The position numbers and the translations under genes are program-made. The notes beneath the pieces are model-generated. The model did not search any database. It was not told where the DNA came from and saw only the letters and a list, made by a program, of their open reading frames with translations. From Gemmatimonadota bacterium (GTDB lineage: Bacteria; Gemmatimonadota; Gemmatimonadetes; Gemmatimonadales; Gemmatimonadaceae), in the NCBI GenBank assembly GCA_016871855.1, contig VHBQ01000001.1:62001-126000 (forward strand): DNA of 64,000 bases. Reading direction: 5' to 3'. Shown in pieces: positions 7,961 to 16,720 of the stretch (its first letter is position 1; every line of letters begins with the position of its first letter).

Positions 7961-10033
7961 TTACGGCAGCGGTGCGGTCGCGGGCTTCTTCCAGGTGTTG
8001 TTCGCGCGGCTCACGTCGGCGAACGCCTCGTCCGGGTCCACCACCACCTGCGCGATCTCCTTGCTCGTGAACTTCCCGTACGTGAACACCTTCTCGTTCG
8101 CGCGCCAGATGTCGGCGGGGAGCTTCACGCGCTCGGTCGTGCCGTCGGTGTAGGTGACGTCCATCTCCACCGGCATCACGATCCCGCCCTTCTGCTCGAT
8201 CGTGATGCGATAGTAGCCCGTGCCGCGCGACTCGTCGCCCACCACTTCCTTGGCGGCCTGCCGTTCGACATTGGTCACCGCCTGGTCGTTGTTGTACCCG
8301 GTGTAGAACCAGCCGCGCCAGAACCAGTTGTACGATTCACCCAGCCCGTCCTCCATCGAACGGAAGAAGTCGGCCGGCTGGGGATGCTTGAACATCCAGC
8401 GCTGGCTGTAGCCGCGGAACGCCTCGTCGAAGGCTGCGGGATTCGCGATGCGCTCCCGGAGCATCACCAACCCACTGGCCGGTTTGGTGTATCCGTTGGC
8501 GCCGAACGTGTTGCGCAGGTTGAGGTCCGAGTGCGCCATGATGGGAACGGCGATGCCCGGCCGGCGCATGTAGTTGGCGATGCTCTTGGCGGAACCGGGC
8601 AGCTCCATCTCAGGCCAGGCGGCGTCGAACTCCTTGGAGCCATAGTGCTCGAGGAACGAGTTGAGCCCCTCGTCCATCCACGTCCACATCCGCTCGTCGG
8701 AGGCGACGATCATCGGGAACCAGTTGTGCCCCACTTCGTGGATAGTCACGCCGGCGAGCGAGTACTCGAGCGACTTGTCATACGTGCCGTCCGGGCGCGG
8801 GCGCGCGCCGCAGAAGGCGATCATCGGGTACTCCATTCCGCCCACCGCGCCGTGCACGTTGGAGGCCTGCGGGTACGGATACTCGAACGCCATCCGGCCG
8901 TAGGTCACCATCGTCTGCGCGATGGCCTTGGTGCTGATCTTGTTCCAGACGGGCATGCCTTCACGCGGATAGACCGAGTGGAGTTCGATCGTCTTGCCGT
9001 CCTTCGCATACCGGAAGCCCATCGCGTCCCACGCAAAGCCACGCGACGACGCCCAGGCAAAGTCGCGGACGTTCTGCGCCGTGAAGCGCCAGGTGAGGCT
9101 GCCGCTTCCCGCCGGGCGGGTGGCCGGCGTGGCGATCTCCTCCGGCTTGATGATGTAGACCGGTGTGTCGGCGGCGAACGCGACCTTCAGGCGCTCACGC
9201 TGGGTGGCGGTGAGCACCTCGTTGGGGTTCTGCAGGGTGCCGGTCGCGCGGACGATGTGGTCGCGCGGGACGGTGATGCTGACGTCGTAGTTCCCGAAGT
9301 TGAGGTAGAACTCGCCCATCCCGAGAAACTGGTTGTTCTGCCAGCCGTTGATGTCGTCATACACGGCGGCGCGCGGGAACCACTGCGCGTTCAGGTACTC
9401 CCAGCCGTCCTTGAGCTTCTCCTTGACGCCGCGCCCGTTGCGCCCGCCGTTGGGAACCTCGTGCGACCAGTCGATCACCACCTGGACTTTCTGCCCCGTC
9501 CCGATCGGCGCGTCGAGGTCCACGCGCATCTGCGTGCCGTTGAGCCGGTACTGCGCATCCTTGCGCTTCCCCTGCGCATCCACGAGCTGCACGCGGTTCA
9601 GCGTGTACCCGAACTCGGTGTCGCTCATGAGGAAGCGGCGGAAGCGCGGGTCCATCCCCTTGGGGAGGGCGCCGGACATCGCGTTCGCGCGCGAGTCGTT
9701 CTTCTCGATGTTCTGGTCGAGCTGGAACCAGAGATAGGCGAGCTTGTCGGGCGAGTTGTTGTGGTAGGTCACCACCTCGTTGCCGTTGAGCCGGTGGGTG
9801 GTGGTGTCGAGCGCCACCTTGATGGTGTAGTCCACCTGCTGCTGCCAGTACTTGGAGCCCGGAGCGCCGGAGGCGCGCCGCAGGTCGTTCGGCGTCGGCC
9901 AGTCCTCAAGCGCGCGGAAGTTGGACTGGTTGACCTTCTTGGACGTGTCGGCGTTGAGCCAGACCTGCGCCGACGCCTGGCCCGCGAACGGCACGGTGAG
10001 CGCGGCGGCGAGTATCAGGGGAGAAAGTCGCAT
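7961..10033 (-). CDS. Secreted M1-family (gluzincin) aminopeptidase
   Basis: The protein has 690 residues with a clear signal peptide (SPLILAAALTVPFAGQASAQ). The zinc site is H432-E433-x-x-H436 (TIHEVGHNWF) with the third ligand E455 (WMDEGLNSF), exactly the HExxH-18-E spacing of M1 peptidases. The N-terminal beta domain (NGNEVVTYHNNSPD, LWFQLDQN) is typical of the family. Instead of the canonical GAMEN exopeptidase motif it has GGMEYP (residues near 400), as in several secreted bacterial M1 proteins, so strict aminopeptidase specificity is uncertain. It likely trims peptides in the periplasm or outside. The gene is transcribed alone, convergent to moaB. Confidence 0.92.
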   Translation of the reverse strand: MRLSPLILAAALTVPFAGQASAQVWLNADTSKKVNQSNFRALEDWPTPNDLRRASGAPGSKYWQQQVDYTIKVALDTTTHRLNGNEVVTYHNNSPDKLAYLWFQLDQNIEKNDSRANAMSGALPKGMDPRFRRFLMSDTEFGYTLNRVQLVDAQGKRKDAQYRLNGTQMRVDLDAPIGTGQKVQVVIDWSHEVPNGGRNGRGVKEKLKDGWEYLNAQWFPRAAVYDDINGWQNNQFLGMGEFYLNFGNYDVSITVPRDHIVRATGTLQNPNEVLTATQRERLKVAFAADTPVYIIKPEEIATPATRPAGSGSLTWRFTAQNVRDFAWASSRGFAWDAMGFRYAKDGKTIELHSVYPREGMPVWNKISTKAIAQTMVTYGRMAFEYPYPQASNVHGAVGGMEYPMIAFCGARPRPDGTYDKSLEYSLAGVTIHEVGHNWFPMIVASDERMWTWMDEGLNSFLEHYGSKEFDAAWPEMELPGSAKSIANYMRRPGIAVPIMAHSDLNLRNTFGANGYTKPASGLVMLRERIANPAAFDEAFRGYSQRWMFKHPQPADFFRSMEDGLGESYNWFWRGWFYTGYNNDQAVTNVERQAAKEVVGDESRGTGYYRITIEQKGGIVMPVEMDVTYTDGTTERVKLPADIWRANEKVFTYGKFTSKEIAQVVVDPDEAFADVSRANNTWKKPATAPLP

Positions 10034-10154
10034 TGCGATGGAGCTCCGATCGGGGGAGGGAACCTATCTCTACGAACGGCACTCGCGCGACGTTGGCGTG
10101 CCGCGCGGGCGGCATCCTTCATTAGACCATCGGACACCGCACGCCGTTTACTAC

Positions 10155-10166
10155 GGCCGCGCGGCC
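10155..10166 (-). terminator. Short GC hairpin after the OsmC gene
   Basis: GGCCGCGCGGCC is flanked to make CGGCC-GCGC-GGCCG, a 5-bp stem with a tetraloop 10 bases past the OsmC stop. There is no good T run, so termination is only plausible. The rest of the 142-base spacer (10034-10175) should hold the M1 peptidase promoter, but I see no convincing -35/-10 pair. Confidence 0.3.
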
Positions 10167-10175
10167 GGAATTGGT

Positions 10176-10598
10176 TCAGGCGCCGTTCAGGACCACGGAC
10201 CACGTGACCGGGATCTCCGGATCGAGCGAGTCCCTCACGCTGCAGTACTTGGTGACCGCCAGTTCCACGGCGCGCTCGGCGTGCACGCGCTCGATCCCGG
10301 CCCCGTCAATGCGATAGATGAGGTGCGCCTTCACCACGCGGCGCGGCACGCCGTCGCGGCGCTCACCCTGCACCTCGATGCTGAAGGTCTCCACCGGCGT
10401 GCGGCGCTTGGCGAGGATGTCCAGGACGTCCACCCCGGTACAGGCGCCGAGCCCGATGAGCAACGAGTCCACCGGTCCGGGGCCGGTCTGAGCGGACGCG
10501 TCAATGCGGATCTGCGGTCCGCCGGGACGGCCGGCATCAAAGCGGTGTTCGCCTTGCCACTGGAGTTGGACGCGGTTGTGGGGGTGGATCGGAGTCAT
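10176..10598 (-). CDS. OsmC/Ohr-family peroxide-reducing protein
   Basis: The protein has 140 residues. I chose the ATG at 10598; a longer frame runs back into repeat A2 and encodes only repeat peptides. OsmC-family features are the two redox cysteines C53 (LIGLGACTGVDVLDIL) and C119 (TKYCSVRDSL), and the PGGPQIRIDASAQTGPGP segment seen in YhfA-like OsmC proteins. Members reduce organic hydroperoxides with thiols or lipoyl groups. It shares direction with the amidohydrolase upstream, separated by A2. Confidence 0.88.
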   Translation of the reverse strand: MTPIHPHNRVQLQWQGEHRFDAGRPGGPQIRIDASAQTGPGPVDSLLIGLGACTGVDVLDILAKRRTPVETFSIEVQGERRDGVPRRVVKAHLIYRIDGAGIERVHAERAVELAVTKYCSVRDSLDPEIPVTWSVVLNGA

Positions 10599-10612
10599 GC
10601 GAGCGAAGGAGT

Positions 10613-10698
10613 GACGGTGGACGGTGGACGGTGGATGACTGCCGACAACCAATCATCACTCCGGAATCTCTACCGTCCACCGTCCACCGTCTACCGTC
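10613..10698. repeat. Heptamer hairpin element A2
   Basis: The left arm (10613-10633) has three perfect GACGGTG units. The right arm (10671-10698) has four HACCGTC units (TACCGTC, CACCGTC, CACCGTC, TACCGTC). The loop is about 37 bases and begins GATGACTGCCG, as at A1. The element fills most of the gap between the amidohydrolase stop and the OsmC start, both minus strand. Confidence 0.88.
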
Positions 10699-10707
10699 TG
10701 CCTTTCC

Positions 10708-11922
10708 CTATCGCTTCCCAAACGGCATCCGATTCACCCCCACCACCCCATTGCTGATGACGACCAGCGCGTCTTGCAGCGCGCGCGGGTCCTCGAGCGG
10801 GTTGCCCTCGACCACGATGAGATCGGCTTCAAGGCCGGGGGCCAGCCGGCCGGTGCGGGCGGAAATGCCGAGCAGATCGGCGGCCACCGACGTCGCCGAC
10901 TGGAGCGCCTCGAGTGGCGTGAAGCCGAGCTCGGTGAAACGCAGCACCTCATGGCTCACGCGACTCAACGACGCGGGGCGATAGTCGGTGTCCACACCCG
11001 TCGCGATACGAACGCCCATCGCCTTGGCTGCCTTGATCACCTGGTTGGCGCGCGGGATCATGAACTGCGCGCGCAGGGTCAGCACCGGATCGTCGTAGTC
11101 ACCGCCGGGAAGGCCAAGGTCGTAGAGTGTGCTCAGCGTCGGCACGAGGTACGCGCCCTTGGCCTTCATCAGGCGGAGCGTGCTGTCAGACAGAAACGTG
11201 CCGTGCTCCACGGAGATCGCCCCGGCGGCCACTGCGGCGTAGGCGCCCTCGTCGCCGTGGGCGTGCACCATCACGCGCACGCCGCCGGCGCGCGCCTCGT
11301 CCACCACCGCCCGCAGTTCGGCTTCGGTGTAGGTCTGCTTGCGCGGATCCGTGTTCGGCAGGCCGGCACGCTCGGTGCCGCGCGTCTTGATGACGTCCAC
11401 GCCGTGGGCGAGGTTCACGCGGACCACCCCGCGCAGCGCCTCGGGCGTGCGCACGCCGCTGGCGTTGTAGGCGCCGAGCTTGGGATCCGCGAGTATCGTC
11501 TCGCCGAGATCCGGCGTGACGAAGACGCCGGCGGCAACCATATCCGGACCCGGGATCACTCCCTGCTTCACCAGTTCGCGCAGGGCAACGTCCTCGTAGT
11601 GCGGCACACTCGCGCTGCGCACCGTGGTGACGCCGCTCTCCAGCGCACGGCGCGCGTTGGCGAGCGAGGCGATGTGCGTGTGCGCGTCAATCAGCCCCGG
11701 CGTGACGTACCGCCCCGCGGCGTCGATGACTGTCGCCCCGGAGGGGACCGTCCCGTTCGCCGTGATGGAAGCGATCGTCCGCCCCTGCACGACGACGGTC
11801 GCATTGCGGGTGATCGCGCCCGTCGCGACGTCCACGACGTTGGCGTGGGTGATGGCGAGCTGCGCGCCGGCGGTGTGCGCGGAGAGCGCCGCTACGACGA
11901 GAGTGCGTGGGAGGCGGAACAT
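10708..11922 (-). CDS. Secreted amidohydrolase (imidazolonepropionase/prolidase-like)
   Basis: The start at 11922 gives a signal peptide (FRLPRTLVVAALSAHTAGAQ) and 404 residues. A longer frame extends through repeat A3 into csaA and is rejected. Metal-binding motifs of the amidohydrolase superfamily are GLIDAHTHIA (HxH), VIKTRG (the Lys that may be carboxylated), VMVHAHGDEGA, ISVEHGTFL and ATGVDTDYR (Asp). Related secreted enzymes hydrolyse dipeptides or amide bonds; the substrate cannot be told. The first base of the left A3 unit directly abuts the start codon, so the 5' untranslated region is essentially the repeat. Confidence 0.85.
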   Translation of the reverse strand: MFRLPRTLVVAALSAHTAGAQLAITHANVVDVATGAITRNATVVVQGRTIASITANGTVPSGATVIDAAGRYVTPGLIDAHTHIASLANARRALESGVTTVRSASVPHYEDVALRELVKQGVIPGPDMVAAGVFVTPDLGETILADPKLGAYNASGVRTPEALRGVVRVNLAHGVDVIKTRGTERAGLPNTDPRKQTYTEAELRAVVDEARAGGVRVMVHAHGDEGAYAAVAAGAISVEHGTFLSDSTLRLMKAKGAYLVPTLSTLYDLGLPGGDYDDPVLTLRAQFMIPRANQVIKAAKAMGVRIATGVDTDYRPASLSRVSHEVLRFTELGFTPLEALQSATSVAADLLGISARTGRLAPGLEADLIVVEGNPLEDPRALQDALVVISNGVVGVNRMPFGKR

Positions 11923-11997
11923 GACGGTGGACGGTAGACGGTGGACGGTGGATGCCCGCGGGGAATCTCTACCGTCAACCGTCAACCGTCCACCGTC
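11923..11997. repeat. Heptamer hairpin element A3
   Basis: Left arm 11923-11950 has four units (GACGGTG, GACGGTA, GACGGTG, GACGGTG). Right arm 11970-11997 has four units (TACCGTC, AACCGTC, AACCGTC, CACCGTC). The 19-base loop starts GATGCCCGCGG. It occupies practically the whole space between the csaA stop and the amidohydrolase start. Confidence 0.9.
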
Positions 11998-12001
11998 ACC
12001 C

Positions 12002-12334
12002 TCATCCGATACGGACCCCGTTTGCCACCGGCCGCTCCACCTCCAGCAGCACCACCTCGTGCGCCTCCGGCATCGCGCCGAGCACCAGCACCTCGCTCGT
12101 GAACCCCGCGATGTTGCGCGTCCCGATGTTCGTGACGGCCACCACCTGCCGCCCAACGAGCGACTCGGGCGTGTAATGCACCGTGAGCTGGGCGCTCGAG
12201 TGCTTGATCCCCAGTTCCGGACCGAAGTCGATTGCCAGCCGAATGGACGGCTTTACGGCGCGCGCGAACGGCTCGGCCTTGAGTACCGTGCCGACGCGGA
12301 TGTCGATCTCGAAGAAGTCGTGCGGAGTGGGCAT
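12002..12334 (-). CDS. csaA: CsaA-type tRNA-binding protein
   Basis: The 110-residue stand-alone tRNA-binding OB-fold protein matches CsaA in length and sequence: FEIDIRVGTVLKAEPF at the start, SIRLAIDFGPELGIKHSSAQLT in the middle, and GRQVVAVTNIGTRNIAGFTSEVLVLG towards the end. The B. subtilis homologue is described as a chaperone linked to protein export; related OB domains bind tRNA. The gene is divergent from the ferredoxin-like gene at 12379 with only 44 bases between the starts. Confidence 0.93.
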   Translation of the reverse strand: MPTPHDFFEIDIRVGTVLKAEPFARAVKPSIRLAIDFGPELGIKHSSAQLTVHYTPESLVGRQVVAVTNIGTRNIAGFTSEVLVLGAMPEAHEVVLLEVERPVANGVRIG

Positions 12335-12378
12335 TCGCCCAAACTACCCCGCCTCGCTCCGCGCGCTAGCTTTCGGGC

Positions 12379-12696
12379 ATGGGACAATACCGACATCACG
12401 TCTTCGTCTGCACGTCAGGCAAGACCTGCCCGACGCAGGACTCCAAGGACGTCTTCTCGGCGATCCGCCAGGCCGTGGTCGAGGCCGGGATCAAGGGCGA
12501 GGTGCGCGTCAATCACGCGGGCTGTCTTGGACAGTGCGGCCACGGACCGATGGTCGTGGTCTATCCAGAGGACGTGTGGTACCACGGCGTGAAGCCGAGC
12601 GACGCGACGCGCCTTGTCAGCGAGCACCTGCAGGGCGGTCGCCCGGTGGAAGAGCTACGCTACGTGGCGCCGCCGGGCGACAACAAGCTCCCCTGA
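12379..12696 (+). CDS. Thioredoxin-like [2Fe-2S] ferredoxin domain protein
   Basis: The 105-residue protein shows the four-cysteine pattern of thioredoxin-fold 2Fe-2S proteins (NuoE-like/shethna-like): VCTSGKTC (C11, C17) and NHAGCLGQCGHGPMVVVYP (C49, C53). It ends YHGVKPSDATRLVSEHLQGG, typical for the family. It likely carries electrons in the cytoplasm; the partner is unknown. It is a paralogue of 15660-16007, and the two flank the M16 peptidase. Its stop touches the M16 stop (convergent). Confidence 0.88.
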   Translation: MGQYRHHVFVCTSGKTCPTQDSKDVFSAIRQAVVEAGIKGEVRVNHAGCLGQCGHGPMVVVYPEDVWYHGVKPSDATRLVSEHLQGGRPVEELRYVAPPGDNKLP

Positions 12697-15552
12697 CTAC
12701 GGTGCGGGCTTCGCCGGCGCCTCGGGCAGCAGCGTGAAGCGCGCGTACTGCTCCATGGTGAGATAGCGGCGCGCCGCGTCCCGCAGTTGCTCCGCGGTCA
12801 GCGCCTGCACCAGTGCCGGATACTGAACCGTGACGTGCTGATCTCGCCCGTCCTCGTCATGGTCGCTCATCCAGCGCAGCCAGGCGGCGTTCTCGCGCAG
12901 GCCGGTCTCGTGCACGCGGATGAACGTTTCGCGGATCTTGGTGAGTTCGTCGGCCGTGGGGCCCGTGCGCTTCACCGAATCCATCACCGCGAACGCCGTC
13001 TGCACCAGCTCCTCCACGCGATCGGGGGCTGACCCGAAACCGAGGGAGACGGCGTAGCGCTGGAAGGGGATCCAGCTGCCGATGGCGCTCACGCTCACCC
13101 CGTACGTGCCGCCGCGCTCCTCGCGCATCGCGTCGCGCAGACGCATGTCGAGCAGCTGCTGGAGCGCGTCGAGGACCAGTCGGTTCTCCCACGAGTAGTC
13201 GAATGCGCCATGGAAGGTGATGCGCGTCTGCGCCTTCGGATCCTGGCCTTTGCGCACCACGCGCGTGACGACGCCCGGCGGCGGCCGGATGCCGCGGTCG
13301 ACAAACGCCTCCGTCGGTCCGCCCTTCGGAAGCCCGCCGAGGTAGCGCTCGACCAGCGGACGGATGCCCTCAAGCGTGAAGTTGCCCACGAGGTAGAACG
13401 TGAAGCCGTTGAACGACGCGAACCGTTGCCGGTAGAGCGCGTAGGCGCGCAGCACGTCGAGCGAATCGAGCTGCTCAGGTTGGAACAGCCGCACGCGCGG
13501 GTGGTAGTTGGCCATCACGAGGTCGATCGTGTCGCCGAACGCCTGCTCGGGCGTATTGCGTGCGTTCTGCATCTCGGCCTTGATCATCGCGCGGTTGGCG
13601 TTGAACAGCGCGGTGTCGAGGCGCGGCGCGGTGGACTGCAGCCAGAAGAGCTGGAACATCGTCTCGAGGTCGCGAGGCGACGCCGAGCCCAAGGCCGACT
13701 CGCCGTGCTCGCTCACCGAGACACCGGCGCGCGCCACCTTGCCCGTGAGCATCCGGCGGAGCTGGTTCTCGCTGAACGTCCCCGCGCCGCCGAGCACGAG
13801 CTCGGAGAGCGTGGCCGTGCGGTGGTCTACGTTGGAAAACACCGAGAAGCCGCCGGGGCGACGGCCGCTGAGCAGCACCTGGTCGTTCTTGAAGTCGGTG
13901 GGCTTGAGAAGGACGCGCACGCCGTTGGACAGCGTCCACTCGGCAATGCCGAGGTCGGCAATCGCGCTGGTCTTCGCAACACGCCCGGGCGCGGGCGGCG
14001 ACGCGACGAGCGGCTGGTTGGCTGCGGAGTCCACATAGGCGGTGAGCGCCTGTCGCTTCACACCGCCGAAAACGGCGCGCAGGGCCGAATCGGTGGGGAG
14101 GGTGATGTCCGCGCGCGCCGGAGCAGCCACGGCGACCAGTCGGTTGCGCTCGGGCATCCAGTCGCGCGCAGCCGCATTCACTTCATCCAACGTGATGCCG
14201 GGGAGCAGGGCGGTGGCGAGCTGCAGTACCTGATCGGCGCTGGCGACGTTCCCCTGCCGGAGGAAATGCGACGCGAGCTGCTCGGCGTACATCCGCGATT
14301 CGGTCTTGGACGCCTCGGCCACGGCGCGCTCGAACGAGCGCATGAGGCTGGTCTTCTGCCGCTCGAACTCGGTGGCGGTGAAGCCGAAGCGGTTGGCGCG
14401 CTCGAGCTCGGCGAGCGTGGCGGTGAGCGCGTCGGTGAAGCGGCTTTCCTTGACCACGGCGGCCGCGGTGAAGGCGTCGCGCGTGGGGATGAGCGAACCA
14501 AAGCCGGCGAAGGCAAAGGCGAACGGCGTGCTCTCGCGCTGGGACAGCTCGCCAAACCGCTGTCCGATGAGCGCGTTGTAGATGCGCGAAACGACATTGG
14601 TGCGCCAGGTGCCCACCGTCCCGCGCGGGCTCGGCGGAAGCAGCCAGTTCACCTGCGCGATGCTCTGCGGAAACTCCGGGTCGGCGGCGATGACGGCGCG
14701 GGTGCCGTCGGAATAGTCGGGCGCGTCGAACGTCGGGCGCGGCCGCGGCGTGGCCGGATTGCGCAGCGAGCCGAAGCGCGCGCGAATCGCCTGCTCCATG
14801 GCCTTCGTATCGAAGTCGCCGACAGCGACCACGGCCATCAGGTCTGGGCGATACCACTCGTGGTAGAACCGACGCGCGGCGGCGAGCGTTGCGCGGTCGA
14901 GGCTCTCCTTGGTGCCGACGGGCTGGCGTTCTGCGTATCGCGACCCGCGGAACTGCTCCGCGAACTGCCGGTCGGCGATGCGCTGGCGCGCGCCGCGCCC
15001 GAGGCGCCATTCCTCGACCACCACCCCGCGCTCGCGCTCGAACTCCGTGCTGTCGAAGGTGACGGCCGAGGCCCAGTCCTGCAGGACGTCGAGCGCGGTG
15101 TTCAGGAGGGCGAGCGTGTCCGTGGGGATCTGGAGCTGGTAGACCGTCTCGTCGAAGCTGGTGTAGGCGTTGAGGTCGGCGCCGAAGCGCATGCCACTGC
15201 GCTCGAGGAACGCGACGATATCCTGCTTCGGGAAGCGCCACGTGCCGTTGAAGGCCATGTGCTCCACATAGTGGGCGAGGCCGCGCTGGTCGTCGTCTTC
15301 GAGGATCGAACCGGCGCGGATGATGAGGCGCAGTTCGGCGCGCTTCTCCGGTTTCCCGTTCTGGCGGATGAAGTAGCGGAGCCCGTTGGGGAGGGTGCCG
15401 CGGATGATCGCGGGGTCGATCGGGAACGAATCGGCGAGGGCGGGCGTTCGCGATGCAGTCGCCGCGCTGATCTGGGCGGTGGCGCTGCTGGGCGTGCAGG
15501 AAGCGACGAGCGCGGCGATGCCGAAGACGAGCCAACGGGATGCTGGAGCCAT
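12697..15552 (-). CDS. M16-family insulinase-like peptidase, two-domain, lipoprotein
   Basis: The protein has 951 residues from the ATG at 15552, which gives a lipoprotein signal (FGIAALVASC, lipobox Cys19). The extra 18 residues of the longer frame are not needed. The inverted zinc motif H94-Y-V-E97-H98 (GLAHYVEHMAF) and the downstream Glu in ERGVVVEEWRLG are intact in the first M16 half. The second half (from about residue 540, WTLSNGVRVLLKPTDF) is the catalytically inactive repeat, including YLVGNFTLEGIRPLVERYLGGLP. Such enzymes degrade small peptides, here probably anchored to a membrane in the periplasm. Confidence 0.93.
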   Translation of the reverse strand: MAPASRWLVFGIAALVASCTPSSATAQISAATASRTPALADSFPIDPAIIRGTLPNGLRYFIRQNGKPEKRAELRLIIRAGSILEDDDQRGLAHYVEHMAFNGTWRFPKQDIVAFLERSGMRFGADLNAYTSFDETVYQLQIPTDTLALLNTALDVLQDWASAVTFDSTEFERERGVVVEEWRLGRGARQRIADRQFAEQFRGSRYAERQPVGTKESLDRATLAAARRFYHEWYRPDLMAVVAVGDFDTKAMEQAIRARFGSLRNPATPRPRPTFDAPDYSDGTRAVIAADPEFPQSIAQVNWLLPPSPRGTVGTWRTNVVSRIYNALIGQRFGELSQRESTPFAFAFAGFGSLIPTRDAFTAAAVVKESRFTDALTATLAELERANRFGFTATEFERQKTSLMRSFERAVAEASKTESRMYAEQLASHFLRQGNVASADQVLQLATALLPGITLDEVNAAARDWMPERNRLVAVAAPARADITLPTDSALRAVFGGVKRQALTAYVDSAANQPLVASPPAPGRVAKTSAIADLGIAEWTLSNGVRVLLKPTDFKNDQVLLSGRRPGGFSVFSNVDHRTATLSELVLGGAGTFSENQLRRMLTGKVARAGVSVSEHGESALGSASPRDLETMFQLFWLQSTAPRLDTALFNANRAMIKAEMQNARNTPEQAFGDTIDLVMANYHPRVRLFQPEQLDSLDVLRAYALYRQRFASFNGFTFYLVGNFTLEGIRPLVERYLGGLPKGGPTEAFVDRGIRPPPGVVTRVVRKGQDPKAQTRITFHGAFDYSWENRLVLDALQQLLDMRLRDAMREERGGTYGVSVSAIGSWIPFQRYAVSLGFGSAPDRVEELVQTAFAVMDSVKRTGPTADELTKIRETFIRVHETGLRENAAWLRWMSDHDEDGRDQHVTVQYPALVQALTAEQLRDAARRYLTMEQYARFTLLPEAPAKPAP

Positions 15553-15659
15553 GCCGGAGGATGGGCGGGCGCGTGGCGCGGGGCAAGCGGCAAGACGCGA
15601 GCGCACTCATCCGCGACATCCGTAGTGTACTTTCCCCCTGGGCTTCCACTCCGACTTCC

Positions 15660-16007
15660 ATGCACGACCAACAACCCCCGCTGATGGAACCGTATGCCCG
15701 CCACGTGCTGGTCTGCACAGGCGGGTATTGCTCCACGGATCGCCGCGGGCGTGCCATTTACGCGAAGCTGGCGGGACTGCTGCAGCGCGAAGGGTTGCTC
15801 TTCGGCCCGCGGCGGGTGAAGCGGAGTGAGGCGCCGTGTCTTGGAGTGTGCGCGGGCGGCCCCATCGTCGCGGTGTATCCGGACGGGATCTGGTATGGCG
15901 GCGTGACGCCGGAGCTGCTGGAGCGGATTGTCGTGGAGCATCTTCGCGACGGACGCCCCGTCGAAGGGGCCATCTTCCATCGCCTGGCCCCGTCTCCGAC
16001 GCGCTGA
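15660..16007 (+). CDS. Thioredoxin-like [2Fe-2S] protein, paralogue of the one at 12379
   Basis: The protein has 115 residues from ATG 15660; an ATG at 15684 is a possible alternative. Cysteines are VCTGGYCSTD and APCLGVCAGGPIVAVYP, followed by WYGGVTPELLERIVVEHLRDGRPVEGAIF, closely resembling the gene at 12379. It is divergent from the M16 lipoprotein, with about 107 bases between starts that must hold both promoters. Electron transfer is likely, with the partner unknown. Confidence 0.87.
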   Translation: MHDQQPPLMEPYARHVLVCTGGYCSTDRRGRAIYAKLAGLLQREGLLFGPRRVKRSEAPCLGVCAGGPIVAVYPDGIWYGGVTPELLERIVVEHLRDGRPVEGAIFHRLAPSPTR

Positions 16008-16068
16008 CCGCTTGCGTCGTGGGAGCAGGCTACGCATTTATAGTCAACGCAATCCGCCGAGGAAGTTC

Positions 16069-16338
16069 GTGTCCGAGGTGCTCTACGAGCGCACGCTTGC
16101 CGAAGGGGCAACGGTGCGCATTCGCCGACTAACGCCGCAGGACGGCACGCCGGTGCGCGCCGTCATCGAGGTCGACCGTCGCTCATCGGGCCCACGCTCG
16201 ATCGACGCGCGGCGCCAACCGCCGGCGTTGATGGCCGTCGAGGGCGACACCGAACAGGGCGTGGTGGCCGCGCTCCTCCCGTTCGTCGAGGAGGACGCCG
16301 CCGTCGCGCGGCTGCTCGCCCAGCGCCCCGCGCAGTAG
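16069..16338 (+). CDS. Small protein of unknown function
   Basis: The 89-residue ORF starts at GTG 16069, preceded by a GAGGAAG ribosome binding site 6 bases away. It reads SEVLYERTLAEGATVRIRRL, then RAVIEVDRRSS, and an acidic C-terminal half (FVEEDAAVARLLAQRP). The pattern looks like a compact soluble beta/alpha protein. I do not recognise it. It is in line with the preceding ferredoxin-like gene (61-base gap) and the next small ORF. Confidence 0.6.
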   Translation: MSEVLYERTLAEGATVRIRRLTPQDGTPVRAVIEVDRRSSGPRSIDARRQPPALMAVEGDTEQGVVAALLPFVEEDAAVARLLAQRPAQ

Positions 16339-16389
16339 TCGGCGCCCCATTCCCCGGCGGGCGTGGACGTGCGATTATGCACGTCACCC

Positions 16390-16710
16390 ATGCCCCCGCC
16401 CTTTGACGCGCGCACGCAGTTGATGAATGTCGCCCGCCGGCTGCTGCTGGAGGGGCCACCTGCGCCGCCCGCTCCCCCCGCTACCACCAACCCGCCACGG
16501 CTGACCCCCGCGGCGCTGGAGAGTCTCCGTATGTCCCGTTCCCGCGAACGCATCCTCGCCAACCTCGACGACATGTACCGTGAGGCCTTCGAGCGCGCCA
16601 AGGCCACGGAGGACGAGGCCGGGATGAAGGCGCTCGACTTCTCGTATCGCCGCGAACAGCTCTACTTCGAGATCCTCCTCGACGTGCGCGACGCCCTCGA
16701 GCGGCGCTGA
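16390..16710 (+). CDS. Small helical protein of unknown function
   Basis: The protein has 106 residues from ATG 16390. It has a Pro/Ala-rich linker (PPAPPAPPATTNPP) and then a strongly helical C-terminal half (RERILANLDDMYREAFERAKATEDEAGMKALDF..., written here in parts) suggestive of a coiled coil. There is no signal peptide. The amidohydrolase start follows 10 bases after its stop, implying co-transcription. Confidence 0.6.
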   Translation: MPPPFDARTQLMNVARRLLLEGPPAPPAPPATTNPPRLTPAALESLRMSRSRERILANLDDMYREAFERAKATEDEAGMKALDFSYRREQLYFEILLDVRDALERR

Positions 16711-16720
16711 CGGAGGGGCC

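Noticed and set aside
7808..10207. A 799-residue open frame on the plus strand
   Set aside because: It is antisense to the M1 peptidase, which has signal peptide and full zinc site.
10599..10652. Upstream start for the OsmC protein
   Set aside because: The 18 extra residues are encoded by heptamer repeat A2 and precede no conserved sequence.
13210..15684. An 824-residue open frame on the plus strand
   Set aside because: It is the antisense shadow of the M16 peptidase, with Arg/Glu/Gly/His-rich composition and no domain.
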